A stretch of DNA of 64,000 bases, taken from Eggerthellaceae bacterium (lineage in GTDB: Bacteria; Actinomycetota; Coriobacteriia; Coriobacteriales; Eggerthellaceae). The translations under genes were made by a program, and so were the position numbers. Below the pieces are notes generated by a model. It was not told the DNA's origin and searched no databases. It saw nothing but the letters and a program-made list of their open reading frames with translations. The first letter of the stretch is position 1. The number at the start of each line of letters is the position of its first letter. The stretch spans positions 145,119 to 209,118 of the forward strand of contig JAAVZC010000014.1 of assembly GCA_022791455.1 (NCBI GenBank). The letters run 5' to 3'. This document shows, one piece after another, positions 6,866 to 15,825 of this stretch.

Positions 6866-9339
6866 TTATCGCCGCTTCGCATCTACACGAGCATCGGAGT
6901 AGCTTGCGGCTACAGCCCACTCGTCGTGCAGTGGGTAGGTCAGCTCTTGATATCCACCCTCTATGAACTGATCGCGTTGCCAGCCCTTGGGCATTCTGCT
7001 CATGCCCGTCGGCAGGCTGGGATCAATAACGCACTTGACTACCATCTTGCCTCGGTCGTTGAACACTTCGACAATGTCGCCGTCTACGATTCCCCTCTCT
7101 TTGGCGTCCTGTGCGCTAATCTTGAAAATGGGCTCCGGATCCAGCTCGCGCAGAAGCGGCGAGTTGAACCACTGGGAGTGAGTCCTCCAGCGGGTATGCT
7201 CCTGGATGAACACAATCGGGAACTTCTTCGCTGCCTCGCTGTTTTCGCTCACCTCTGTCGATTCCTGGTAGTAAACGAGGTGCTCTTTCGCGAAACGCTC
7301 TTCCGTAGGCTGGCCGTATATGAGGCGCGGAGCGGGTAGCTCGGTATAGAGCTGCGCGCGCCCGGTCACTGTCGGGAACTGCGTGCGGCCAACAATGCCG
7401 GCCTTGCCCGGTATGGGAGTAAGCTCGATGTACTGCTCCTCGCGCAGGCGATCCAAGCTCACGCCAGCGGCCTCAACGGAGGGGCCGGACAGGAGCATCC
7501 GCGCATATTCCTCGAAGCCGTATTCAGCCGGGAACGCGTCCTCGTGGCCCATCGCTCGGCCAATCAGGCCGGCAATTTCAACGTCGCTTTTCGCCTCGTA
7601 CAGGGGATCGATGACTTGGTCCTGGTGGACGATATACGGGAAGTTATGGGCCTTGCGGAAATCTTCCACCTCGTAGAACGAGGCAACGGGCAGCACCATG
7701 TCGGCATAACGTGCCGTATCTGTCATCTCCATATCAAGCACCACATGGAAATCCAGGTTCGGGACAATGTCGTCGAAATAGCCGTTCGAAGCACCCCAGT
7801 TGCTTGCGGGATTGGAGATCGCCGTCAGCATCGCCTTGACCGGGAAAGGACCGCCCTCCCACTCCTGCTTCGCCACAACCTCATGGAACAGAGTCCAGGG
7901 AATGTTAGAGACCATGCCCTTAAATCCAGGGGCCGCCCAAAGCCCAGGGATGTTTAGGGAAAGGTTGGTGTTGAGGTAGATGCCCGTAAAGCCAGCGCCA
8001 TCTCGACCCAGCTGGCCTGCGAGCGCCATAAGAATGGCAATTGCCCAACAAGACTGATAGCCGTTATCGTAGTGGTCCATTCCGAACGAAATATTCACCG
8101 ACACAGCGCGAGAGTTGGCAAACAAGTTCGCGAGCTCGATAATGGTTTCCTTCGGTACCCCCGTCACCGTGACTGCCTCATCGACCGAGTACTCCATCAG
8201 CCGGTTCTTAAGCAGCGAGTACGAGGTGTCGACCTCCACGCCATTGACCTCGAAAGATCCCTCCAGCGCCGGATCGACTGCTTCGTCGAAGAGCACAGCC
8301 GAGTTGCTGGCCGCGTCCCACACGTAGAACTCATCAATGGGTTCTTGGGTTTCAGGATCTACCGGCACTTCCTCGAAATCGCTCTTGCGCAGCAACAGAC
8401 CGGTGTCGCGGCGTACGAGAAGCGGTGCGGTTGTGCGGTTACGGATGAAGTCGTCGTTCTGCAGGTTGTTCTCAACGATATAGCGCGCCATCGCGAGGGC
8501 CAGATACCCGTCGGTGGTCGGCTTGATCGGGACATAGACATCGGACTTGTGGGCAGTCGCACTCTTGATCGGATCAATTGTGAGCACTTGCGTCCCCTGC
8601 TCTTTCGCATGCTGAATCCAGCGCCAATTCTGAGGTGCGCTATGCACCGGATTGCTGCCCCAGATCACAACATGAGACGAGTCCAGAACGCTCTTTGCCT
8701 CATTTGCGAAGTACATCAGGCCGGTTCCCAAAACGCGGTCGATGCCATAGCCGGTCGCAAGGTCCACGATGCCGGCAGGAGACGTTACTCCCATCACATT
8801 GCCCAAACGAGCGAAGATGCCCGTGGCGCCGTGCATTTCACCGTAGTTTCCCGTACCCAGCGTAAATGCAACCGCCGTCGGGCCATAGGTCTCAATGGTC
8901 TCTTTGAAATGGTCGGCTATCTCGGAAATCGCGTCGTCCCAAGAAATCCGCTCCCATTCGCCTGCTCCGCGCTCGGTACCGTCCACGCGGCGCATCGGGT
9001 ACTTAATTCGCTCCGATCCATAGATGCGGTGCATATAGGACATGCCGCGCAAGCAGCTCCCTCGATAGAGATCTTGGCTGTACTCGGCGGGCTCCAGACG
9101 GACGATTTTTCCATCGCGAACGTGGGCTGCATATCGGCACGACTGCATGCAGTTCGACCGGCACACGCCATAACCCACGGTCTCCTCCGCTTGAGCACCC
9201 TGGGCAATTGCGCCCTGGGCTCCAACGGTCAGAGACAATCCCGATGCCCCGGCGATTGCACCGGCAACAGCGGCGGTGCCCTTTAGGAAGGATCTACGAG
9301 AGACCCCCCCCCATGCGTGATTTTAGAAGATTGTGACAT
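6866..9339 (-). CDS. Molybdopterin oxidoreductase catalytic subunit; Tat signal out of frame at a G9 tract
   Basis: DMSO-reductase superfamily enzyme, about 820 residues if intact. CRSNCMQSC plus a downstream Cys form the N-terminal 4Fe-4S site, followed by molybdopterin domains (WERISWDDA, VVIWGSNP, MVLPVASFYE) and the C-terminal dinucleotide-binding domain. The track ORF begins at a TTG (9238) and lacks a signal. Upstream in the same frame is SRRSFLKGTAAVAGA, a classic Tat motif. A good start (ATG 9339 with AGGAGG seven bases away, MSQSSKITH) leads to it only if a run of G on the coding strand had 7 or 10 bases instead of 9. The substrate is unknown and the Mo ligand could not be assigned. 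Confidence 0.85.
9304..9312 (-). other. Homopolymer G9 tract causing the frame break
   Basis: Nine consecutive C on the plus strand (G on the coding strand) just upstream of the twin-arginine codons. As given, the frame from ATG 9339 ends at TAA after 18 codons; the frame from the ATG overlapping the tract (9314) ends after six. The break is either a homopolymer sequencing error or slip-strand phase variation. Confidence 0.8.
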
Positions 9340-9448
9340 CTCTCATCCTCCTGTTTCCCGTCCCCTCGGGCGAATCCTCTTGCGGCCGCCCCGGAAACGG
9401 GCTCTCTCAACAGACTTGCGAATCGGCCGGATTCAACATGGGCACAGT

Positions 9449-9475
9449 CTGTCATACGCTGTCATACACTGTCAA
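9449..9475. promoter_or_regulatory. 10-bp direct repeats upstream of the reductase operon
   Basis: CTGTCATACG, CTGTCATACA and CTGTCAA follow each other at exact 10-bp intervals, one helical turn, about 110 bases upstream of the reductase start. On the minus strand they overlap a TTGACA -35-like box. Candidate activator or repressor site; no regulator gene is adjacent. Confidence 0.45.
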
Positions 9476-9629
9476 CCCCTAATGTAGGACAAACTATGAC
9501 AAAAGCTATTCTATTTTGAGGATAGAAGCGTTGCATGCCGCTTTGCCTGCAGCTGCCAGGGTGCCGCCTCCGGACGAGGACCGAAAAGGCGGCCGTCCCC
9601 CACAAAGACGAGGCTAACTTTGGGGCTCG

Positions 9630-9722
9630 GCGGGGTTTTCGATCCCGCAACGCAGACCGGGGACCGAAAAAGGGGTCGTCCCCCACAAGACCGCGGGGGA
9701 CGACGGGGTTTTTGATCCCCGG
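9630..9722 (-). repeat. Intergenic hairpin cluster downstream of the HerA-like gene
   Basis: Two copies of a short hairpin (GCGGGGTTTTCGATCCCGC at 9630-9648 and CGGGGTTTTTGATCCCCG from 9704) flank the terminator at 9675-9704. The same module occurs inside the 288-bp repeats at 25701 and 36741. The rest of the 9480-9777 gap is repetitive GC-rich sequence with no credible gene. Confidence 0.6.
9675..9704 (-). terminator. Intrinsic terminator after the HerA-like gene
   Basis: GTCGTCCCCC pairs with GGGGGACGAC and the minus-strand transcript continues CCCCTTTTTCGG. It lies about 75 bases beyond the stop codon at 9778. Confidence 0.65.
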
Positions 9723-9777
9723 CGCCTGGTGCCTGTGGGGATCGGTGGGGTTTTCGGTCCTTACGGGCCGAGGCGCC

Positions 9778-11361
9778 CTAGCGTTTCAGGGCGCCGAAGA
9801 TGCCGCGGATTAGTTGGCGGGAGGCTTCGCGGCCGATTTGGCCGATGACGGAGTTCACCGTCTTGGCCGCCTGCTCCGCTTTCTTTTGCTCCGCCTTCGC
9901 CTGGCGCTCCGCTTCTTTTTCGGCCGCTTTTGCTGCTGCGGCGGCGGCCCGTTCCGCTTCTTTCTCGGCCGCTTTCTGGGCTTTCGCCTCTTCGGCGGCC
10001 TTCTGCTTCTCGAACGCGGCCCGTTCCGCTTCCAGCGCCGCCCGTTCCTTCGCCAGGGCGTCCGCCTCTTCCGCCTCTGCCTTCTGCGCGGCAATCATCT
10101 CGTAGGCGCTTTCGCGATCCTCCGCGGTGCCGTACTTCTCCATCAACGCCGACTGCGCCGCCACTACCTGCTCGATCACCTCCGGCGTCGCCGCGCCCAT
10201 GCTGCATTCCGGCGTGACCACCATCGCGCGCTCCACCATGGTCGGACGGCCGTCTTCGTCCAAAAACGACACGAGCGCCTCGCCCGTGCCCACTTCCAGC
10301 AGCGCCTCGGCACTGTCAAACGCCGGGTTCTCCCGAAACGCCGCCGCGGCCGCCTTCACCGCCTTCTGCTCGGCCGGCGTGTAGGCGCGCAGTCCGTGCT
10401 GAACGCGGTTCGAAAGCTGCGCCAGCACCTCGTCGGGAATGTCGGAGGGCGACTGCGTGATGAAGTAAATGCCCACGCCCTTCGAGCGAATGAGCTTCAC
10501 CACCTGCACGATCTTGTCCTGCAGCTCCTTCGGGCAATTGTCGAACAGCAGGTGCGCCTCGTCGAAGAAGAACACGAACTTAGGCTTGTCCGGGTCGCCC
10601 ACTTCCGGCAGGGTTTCGTAGAGCTCCGAGAGCATCCACAGCAAGAACATGGCGTAAATCTGCGGGCTGGAGATCAGCTTCGCGGCGTTCAAAATGTTCA
10701 CGTAGCCGGCGCCGTTGGCGTCCACCGCCATCCAATCCGCTAGCTCCAAGTCCGGTTCGCCGAAGAAGAGGGCGCCCCCCTGGTCCTCCACCGCGATGAG
10801 CGCCCGCAGAATGGCGGAAATGGACTGGCTGGACATGCGGCCGTATTCCATCTCGTACTCTTTCGCGTGCTCGGAGGCGTAGGTGAGCATGGCGCGCAGG
10901 TCCTTGAGGTCGATGAGCAGCATGCCGTTGGCGTCGGCGATACGGAACACGATGTTGAGCACTCCTTGTTGCACGTCGGTCAGCTGCAGCAGTTGCCCCA
11001 GCATCACCGGGCCCATGTCGGAGACCGTGATGCGCACCGGGATGCCGTTTCCGCCGGTCATGTCCCACAGGCGCACGGGGCAGGCGGCAGGGGTCCAGTT
11101 GCTAATGCCCATCTTCGCCATGCGCTCCGCCACCTTCTCGGTAGCTTCGCCCGGCTGGGCCATGCCAGTTACGTCGCCTTTTACGTCGGCCAAAAACACG
11201 GGCACGCCTGCCTGGGAGAACCCTTCAGCGAGCGTCTTCAACGTGACCGTTTTGCCTGTGCCGGTGGCGCCGGCCACCAGCCCGTGGCGGTTCGCCTTGT
11301 CCAGCAAGAGGTAGCAGGGGTTGTCGCCTTTGGCGACGAAGATGCGCGATCCGTCCAACAT
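9778..11361 (-). CDS. HerA-like ATPase (DUF853 / YjgR family)
   Basis: A 527-residue P-loop ATPase of the HerA/FtsK superfamily. Walker A GATGTGKT is at about residues 31-38 and Walker B FVFFFDEAHLLF near residue 280, with a RecA-like core continuing through IRSKGVGIYFITQSP and LSNRVQHGLRAYTP. The last ~110 residues are a highly charged Ala/Glu/Lys coiled coil before a short conserved tail. YjgR-type proteins are widespread but their substrate is unknown; HerA relatives translocate DNA. GAGGAG precedes the ATG. Appears monocistronic. Confidence 0.88.
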   Translation of the reverse strand: MLDGSRIFVAKGDNPCYLLLDKANRHGLVAGATGTGKTVTLKTLAEGFSQAGVPVFLADVKGDVTGMAQPGEATEKVAERMAKMGISNWTPAACPVRLWDMTGGNGIPVRITVSDMGPVMLGQLLQLTDVQQGVLNIVFRIADANGMLLIDLKDLRAMLTYASEHAKEYEMEYGRMSSQSISAILRALIAVEDQGGALFFGEPDLELADWMAVDANGAGYVNILNAAKLISSPQIYAMFLLWMLSELYETLPEVGDPDKPKFVFFFDEAHLLFDNCPKELQDKIVQVVKLIRSKGVGIYFITQSPSDIPDEVLAQLSNRVQHGLRAYTPAEQKAVKAAAAAFRENPAFDSAEALLEVGTGEALVSFLDEDGRPTMVERAMVVTPECSMGAATPEVIEQVVAAQSALMEKYGTAEDRESAYEMIAAQKAEAEEADALAKERAALEAERAAFEKQKAAEEAKAQKAAEKEAERAAAAAAKAAEKEAERQAKAEQKKAEQAAKTVNSVIGQIGREASRQLIRGIFGALKR

Positions 11362-11478
11362 GGGGACTCCTCACCGTTGGGGTTTATTCACCGAGCAAAA
11401 CTATAGCTGCCCGCGAAAGTGAAGCCGCGAACCGTTGGCCAACCGCTATCGACGAGAACGCGAGGTGGGAGCGCTGGG

Positions 11479-12282
11479 CTAGACCGTTACCAATTGCTGC
11501 TGATAGGCCACGAAGGCCGCAGCGCCGTGGCCTTCGCGCGCCAGCACCTCTTGGAACCCACGGCGGGGAATGCCGTAAGTGTTGCTTTCCTGCGAAACGT
11601 GCATGGCCACCACGGTTTCCAGGCCAGAATGCAGAAGCGTCGCCAGCTCTGCCTGCGCTTGGTCGTTGGAGAGGTGGCCGCGGTCGGAAGCGATGCGCTG
11701 CTGCAAGTAGTAGGGGTAGCCACAGGTCTTCAGCATCCCCGGGTCGTGGTTCGATTCCAGCGCCAGCAGCCGCACGCCCGACAGCGCCTCGTGGGCGGCT
11801 GGCGGCACATGGCCGCTGTCGGTGAGGTAGCCCAGCGCATCCCCCTCGCATTCCACGCGGAAACCGAAGGATGCAGCCGCATCGTGTGAGGTGGCGAAAG
11901 GGTGCACCTGCATGCCGGCGAGCGAGAGCGCCTCCTCCGCCGCCAGCGGGCGCACCTCGCAAAGCCCCGCCTCGCGCGCCTGCTGAATGGGGTCGCTCTC
12001 CCCCACCGTGGCAGGGTGGGCGTACAGGGGCATATGCACGCCCTCCTTCGCCAGGCCGCGCAGCACCACGCCCAGGCACTTCGTGTGGTCGGAATGGGCA
12101 TGAGTGATAACCAGGCCGCGCAGGCGATGGATATCGAAACCGGCCTCGGTGGCGCGGCCGAGGAAATCGCGCTTGCACAGACCGCAGTCGATGGCGAAGC
12201 CCTCCCCGGTAAGGGAGTCCTCCACAATGGCAGCGTTCCCCTTGCTGCCGCTGGCCAGCACATGCAATTTCAAACGACCCAC
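11479..12282 (-). CDS. MBL-fold metallohydrolase, WalJ/YycJ-like
   Basis: Metallo-beta-lactamase fold protein of about 267 residues: LKLHVLASGSKGNAAIVE at the N-terminus, metal-binding THAHSDH at residues ~61-66, then LALESNHDPGML and a late HVSQESNTYG strand. This matches the YycJ/WalJ branch, linked in other bacteria to cell-wall or DNA metabolism. The track start (12309) is an unsupported ATG; AGGAGG stands five bases before a GTG at 12282, which is the more likely start. Appears monocistronic. Confidence 0.85.
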   Translation of the reverse strand: MGRLKLHVLASGSKGNAAIVEDSLTGEGFAIDCGLCKRDFLGRATEAGFDIHRLRGLVITHAHSDHTKCLGVVLRGLAKEGVHMPLYAHPATVGESDPIQQAREAGLCEVRPLAAEEALSLAGMQVHPFATSHDAAASFGFRVECEGDALGYLTDSGHVPPAAHEALSGVRLLALESNHDPGMLKTCGYPYYLQQRIASDRGHLSNDQAQAELATLLHSGLETVVAMHVSQESNTYGIPRRGFQEVLAREGHGAAAFVAYQQQLVTV

Positions 12283-12436
12283 ATCAACCTCCTGAAACGT
12301 GCCGACCATGGTACCAGTTCGCCCGCCCCCGCCGCACGACGCCCCCGTGGAGTGTTGATGGAGGATGCGGCAAAATTAGTTTAGTTGCTAAAATAAATTG
12401 GAAAGACGACGAGAGCGCACGAGCGAAAGCAGACTA

Positions 12437-12865
12437 ATGAGCAACTTCTTTAACAACCTTGGCCACAAGCTGGCTACTTTCATGATGGGGCGCAACGGCG
12501 TGGACACGCTGGCCCAATGGTCAATAGGCGCCGGCATCGTGTTCATGATCTTGGACTTCCTGTTCGGCCCGCTTATGGGCAACGGGTTCTTCTCCCTCAT
12601 CGCCATGGCCTTCCTGCTGTACGCGTGCTTCCGCATGTACTCGAAGAACATTGCCAGCCGCGCGTTGGAGAACGCGAAACTCCAGGCGTTCATCCGCGGG
12701 CCCCAAGCCAAAATGCGCACCCTTTCCGCCCACTTCAAGAACCGCAAGACCACCAAGTACTTCAAGTGCGCGCAGTGCGGCCAATCGCTTTCCGTGCCGA
12801 AAGGCAAGGGCACGCTGCAGGTGACCTGCCCCAAGTGCGGCGCGAAGACGAAGATCAAGTCCTAG
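12437..12865 (+). CDS. Small membrane protein with C-terminal zinc ribbon
   Basis: A 142-residue protein with two adjacent hydrophobic segments (about residues 29-65: IGAGIVFMILDFLFGPLMG and FFSLIAMAFLLYACF), a basic linker, and a C-terminal CAQCGQSL...CPKCG zinc ribbon. The track starts at a TTG (12398); the ATG at 12437 is preferred. First gene of a tight operon with a DUF5685 protein and a J-domain protein. A TTTAG-TTG-CTAAA dyad lies at 12380-12392 in its promoter region. Function unknown; the combination suggests a membrane-linked protein-folding or assembly role, which is inference. Confidence 0.75.
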   Translation: MSNFFNNLGHKLATFMMGRNGVDTLAQWSIGAGIVFMILDFLFGPLMGNGFFSLIAMAFLLYACFRMYSKNIASRALENAKLQAFIRGPQAKMRTLSAHFKNRKTTKYFKCAQCGQSLSVPKGKGTLQVTCPKCGAKTKIKS

Positions 12866-12868
12866 GTC

Positions 12869-13693
12869 ATGTTCGGATACGTTGTCGCCAGCCTTTCCGC
12901 GCTTTCCGATGAAGAGAAGGCGCGCTACCAGGCCGTTTACTGCGGGCTGTGCCACGAGCTGCGCGATCGCTACAACCAGGTGAGCCGCTTGACCCTCACC
13001 TACGACCTCACCTTCTACATCTTGCTGGCGAACTCGCTAAACGAGCCGCTGGAGGCCACGGGCGAGAACCACTGCGTCATGCATCCCGGCGGGGGCCGCA
13101 CTTTCGCCCGCAGCCGCTGGAGCGAGTACGCCGCCGACCTCACGGTGGCGCTGGCCTACCACAAGTGCCTGGACGACATCGCCGACGACCACAGCCTGAA
13201 GGCCCGCGCTAGCGCAGCGGTGCTGAAGGGCGCCTACCACCAGGCCCAAGCGCGCATTCCCGACGAGTGCGCCGCCATCGAGGCAGCCATGGCCCGCATC
13301 TCCCAGCTGGAAGCCGGTGGCGCCGACACGCCCCCGGACGCCGCCGCCCACGAGTTCGGCCAGCTGCTGGGCCAGCTGTTCGCCGCGGGCCAGGGCTTCT
13401 GGGAAGAGGACATGCGACAGCTGGGCTATCACCTGGGCCGCTTTGTTTACCTTATGGATGCAGCTGTGGACTACGCCGACGATGCCGCGTCGGGCAGCTA
13501 CAATCCGTTAGTATATTCAGAATTCGAGCCGCAAGAGATGCGCACGCTTCTGGCAGGCATTGCCGGTCAAGCCGCCCGCGTTTTCGAGCGACTCCCCCTC
13601 GAACAGGACGTTCACCTCATGCAAAGCGTCCTGTACTCCGGGGTTTGGCAGCAATTCAACAAACTCTACGCCCCGAAAGAGAGCCATGACTGA
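12869..13693 (+). CDS. DUF5685-family protein
   Basis: A 274-residue, mostly helical protein opening MFGYVVASLSALSDEEKARYQAVYCGLCHELR, which matches the DUF5685 family. The paired Cys in YCGLCH and the acidic LDDIADDHSLKAR stretch could bind metal; a helical DD(x)nD pattern recalls isoprenoid-synthase folds but this is speculative. It starts three bases after the upstream stop and its last eight bases overlap the J-domain gene, so the three genes are translationally coupled. No experimentally known function. Confidence 0.75.
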   Translation: MFGYVVASLSALSDEEKARYQAVYCGLCHELRDRYNQVSRLTLTYDLTFYILLANSLNEPLEATGENHCVMHPGGGRTFARSRWSEYAADLTVALAYHKCLDDIADDHSLKARASAAVLKGAYHQAQARIPDECAAIEAAMARISQLEAGGADTPPDAAAHEFGQLLGQLFAAGQGFWEEDMRQLGYHLGRFVYLMDAAVDYADDAASGSYNPLVYSEFEPQEMRTLLAGIAGQAARVFERLPLEQDVHLMQSVLYSGVWQQFNKLYAPKESHD

Positions 13694-14459
13694 AGACCCC
13701 TATGAAATACTCGGCGTGAGCAAAGATGCCTCGGAAGAGGAGATCAAGAAGGCCTACCGGCGCAAGGCGCGGGAGAATCATCCGGACCTGAACCCGGACG
13801 ATCCCACCGCGGCCGAGCGCATGAACAAGGTGAACGAGGCCTACGACCGCATCACCAACCCGGAGAAGTACGCGCGGGAAGACGCCCGCCGCCGCGGCTA
13901 CGGCGCCCCCTATACGCCCGGCTACGGCAACCCTTACGGCGGCGGCCAGCCCGGTTCCGGCAATCCGTACGGGAGTCCTTACGGCAACCCATACGGCAGC
14001 GGTCCTCAATATGTGTATGTGAACTGGGAAGACATCTTCGGTGGAGCGGCCGCGCAGGCACCGACGGTCATTCATCCGGAAGTGTCCGCCACCGACTCGG
14101 CCGAGGTGCGCTCCGCCATTTCCTACATCAACAACCGGAACTACCGCGCCGCCGTGAGCATTTTGGACGCGCTGTCCGCCAGCGAGCGCAACGCCCGCTG
14201 GTATTATCTGAGCGCCATCGCCAACCACGGCGCCGGCAACAGCGCGGCGGCCTTGGAGCGCATTCGCCGCGCCCGCAAGATGGATCCGCAGAACGCCGAC
14301 TACGCTGCCGCCGAGCGCACCTTCGCCCGCGGCGCCCAGACCTACCAACAACAAGGCGAGACCCGCGGCTTCTCCATGGGCGGCATCGACCCCGCCACGC
14401 TGTGCTGCTGTTGTCTCTGCGGCCCCAGCCTCTGCCAACCATTCTTGTTCTGCTTGTAG
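13686..14459 (+). CDS. J-domain (DnaJ-like) protein with cysteine-rich tail
   Basis: The track ORF begins at 13560, but the true start is ATG 13686 (MTEDPYEILGVSKDAS) inside the end of the DUF5685 gene, giving 257 residues. A canonical J-domain occupies residues 1-65 with the HPD tripeptide (ENHPDLNP) that stimulates DnaK ATPase. A Gly/Pro/Tyr-rich linker follows (repeated YGNPYG units), then a TPR-like helical region (YINNRNYRAAVSILDALS), ending in CCCCLCGPSLCQPFLFC. The zinc-finger domain of true DnaJ is missing, so this is a specialised co-chaperone, probably acting with its two operon partners. Confidence 0.85.
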   Translation: MTEDPYEILGVSKDASEEEIKKAYRRKARENHPDLNPDDPTAAERMNKVNEAYDRITNPEKYAREDARRRGYGAPYTPGYGNPYGGGQPGSGNPYGSPYGNPYGSGPQYVYVNWEDIFGGAAAQAPTVIHPEVSATDSAEVRSAISYINNRNYRAAVSILDALSASERNARWYYLSAIANHGAGNSAAALERIRRARKMDPQNADYAAAERTFARGAQTYQQQGETRGFSMGGIDPATLCCCCLCGPSLCQPFLFCL

Positions 14460-14477
14460 CAAGAAGGGGAATGCACG

Positions 14478-14503
14478 AAAACGGGGGCCGAAGCCCCCGT
14501 TTT
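14478..14503. terminator. Bidirectional terminator between J-domain and mscS genes
   Basis: AAAACGGGGGC pairs with GCCCCCGTTTT; A and T runs on both sides let it serve both convergent genes. Confidence 0.85.
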
Positions 14504-14535
14504 GCTTAGAACCTCCGATAGCCGCCTCGCAGCGG

Positions 14536-15681
14536 CTACTTCGCGTCCTCGTCTTTCTTGTGGGTACGGTTTTTGCGGGCGAAGAGGCTGCGTAGGACGT
14601 GATGCTGCGAGCGATGCTTTCGTGCGGCCTTGGCGAATTTCTCGGCCTTCTTGGCCTTGCGGGCCTTGGCGGGTTTCTTCGGCTTCGCGGACTTCTCCCC
14701 TGCATCCGGCGCCTCTGGTTGCGCGCCCGTCCCTTCCGTCTTCGCGGCGTCCGCCTTTACCGGCTCCATTTTGCCCGTCGTTTCCAGTAGCGCCGCCGAG
14801 GCCAATTCCTCGTGTACCGCCTTCAGCGCCTTAGGCGCGGGCTCGTCGGAAGCTTCCGCCTTTTTGGTTTCTGCCGCATCCATCATCTGCTCGATGGGGT
14901 GGGCGTGGGCGTAAGGGGCAATGGCGCGAATGGCGGCGTCCTTCGCGTCGTCGATGCGGGCGGAGTCGGAAATGGTGAAGAACAGATCGCCCACGTAGCC
15001 GTACTCGTTCACCGCTGTGAACTGCAGCTGCGGGCCCTTCTTGATCTTCGACACGCGGCTGACCGCCTTCGCCGCGGCGTCCTCCATGTGATGGGCCACC
15101 CAGGAGAGCCGCTCCTCGTTGTAGGTGACCACCACGGGCACGTTCACCTCGGTGATGGGGTCCAGGTGGATGATGGCGTTGCTGTTCAGCATGGAATTCG
15201 GAATGACAATGCGGTCGCCGTCGCTGTCCACCAGGTGTGTGTAGCGCAGCGTGACGTCGGTGACGCGGCCGGTGATGCCCGTTAGCGTGCCCAGCCGGAT
15301 GTTGTCCCCCGGCTTCACAATGCGGGCCACGCTCACCTGGAAACCGCCGATGAGATTCGACACCGTGTCCTGCATGCCCAGCGAAACCGCGATGCCGCCA
15401 ACGCCCAAGGCCGCGATGATGGCACTCACGTCAACGTTGAAGCAGATGGACAGGATGCAGCTGATGCCGATGATCCACACAAAAGCGCGAATGAGGTTCA
15501 CGAAGATGGAGCTGGACGGCAGCAGAGTGGTCTTATTCAACAGCTTGCGCGTAGCCACTACCAGAATGCGGCAAATGACGATGGTGATAGCCAGAATAAC
15601 CAGCACGCCAACCGCCGTGCCGAACCAGTCGGACCGCACGAACTTCTCGAATATGTTGAACTCTTGCTCCATGGCTTTCAT
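14536..15681 (-). CDS. mscS: Small-conductance mechanosensitive channel (MscS family)
   Basis: A 381-residue MscS channel with three N-terminal transmembrane segments, the pore helix VSAIIAALGVGGIAVSLGMQDTVSNLIGGF, and the beta-domain with VKPGDNIRLGTLTGITGRVTDVTLRYTHL. It opens under membrane tension to release osmolytes. The C-terminal ~110 residues form an unusual Ala/Glu/Lys-rich extension ending in a basic tail (KNRTHKKDEDAK), not part of the core channel. Start codon ATG 15681 or the ATG three codons later; no strong ribosome site separates them. Confidence 0.92.
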   Translation of the reverse strand: MKAMEQEFNIFEKFVRSDWFGTAVGVLVILAITIVICRILVVATRKLLNKTTLLPSSSIFVNLIRAFVWIIGISCILSICFNVDVSAIIAALGVGGIAVSLGMQDTVSNLIGGFQVSVARIVKPGDNIRLGTLTGITGRVTDVTLRYTHLVDSDGDRIVIPNSMLNSNAIIHLDPITEVNVPVVVTYNEERLSWVAHHMEDAAAKAVSRVSKIKKGPQLQFTAVNEYGYVGDLFFTISDSARIDDAKDAAIRAIAPYAHAHPIEQMMDAAETKKAEASDEPAPKALKAVHEELASAALLETTGKMEPVKADAAKTEGTGAQPEAPDAGEKSAKPKKPAKARKAKKAEKFAKAARKHRSQHHVLRSLFARKNRTHKKDEDAK

Positions 15682-15825
15682 TATAGCGAGCCGCCTTCAG
15701 GGGAAGCGCCCCGTTTTCACACCGACAACAGTTCGCTGGCAAATGCGCACGTTGGCGGCGCGGCGGCCGGGTTGGCGGCATCATGGGTCCATCGAACAGC
15801 GAAGCACGCAGCGAGAGGAGACCCC

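Noticed and set aside
6866-9238. Accepting TTG 9238 as the true start of the first molybdopterin enzyme
   Set aside because: It has no ribosome site and would discard an in-frame twin-arginine signal located directly upstream.
9630-9650. TTTTCGATCCC resembling a tRNA T-loop
   Set aside because: No acceptor, D or anticodon arms can be drawn around it; it is the recurrent hairpin module.
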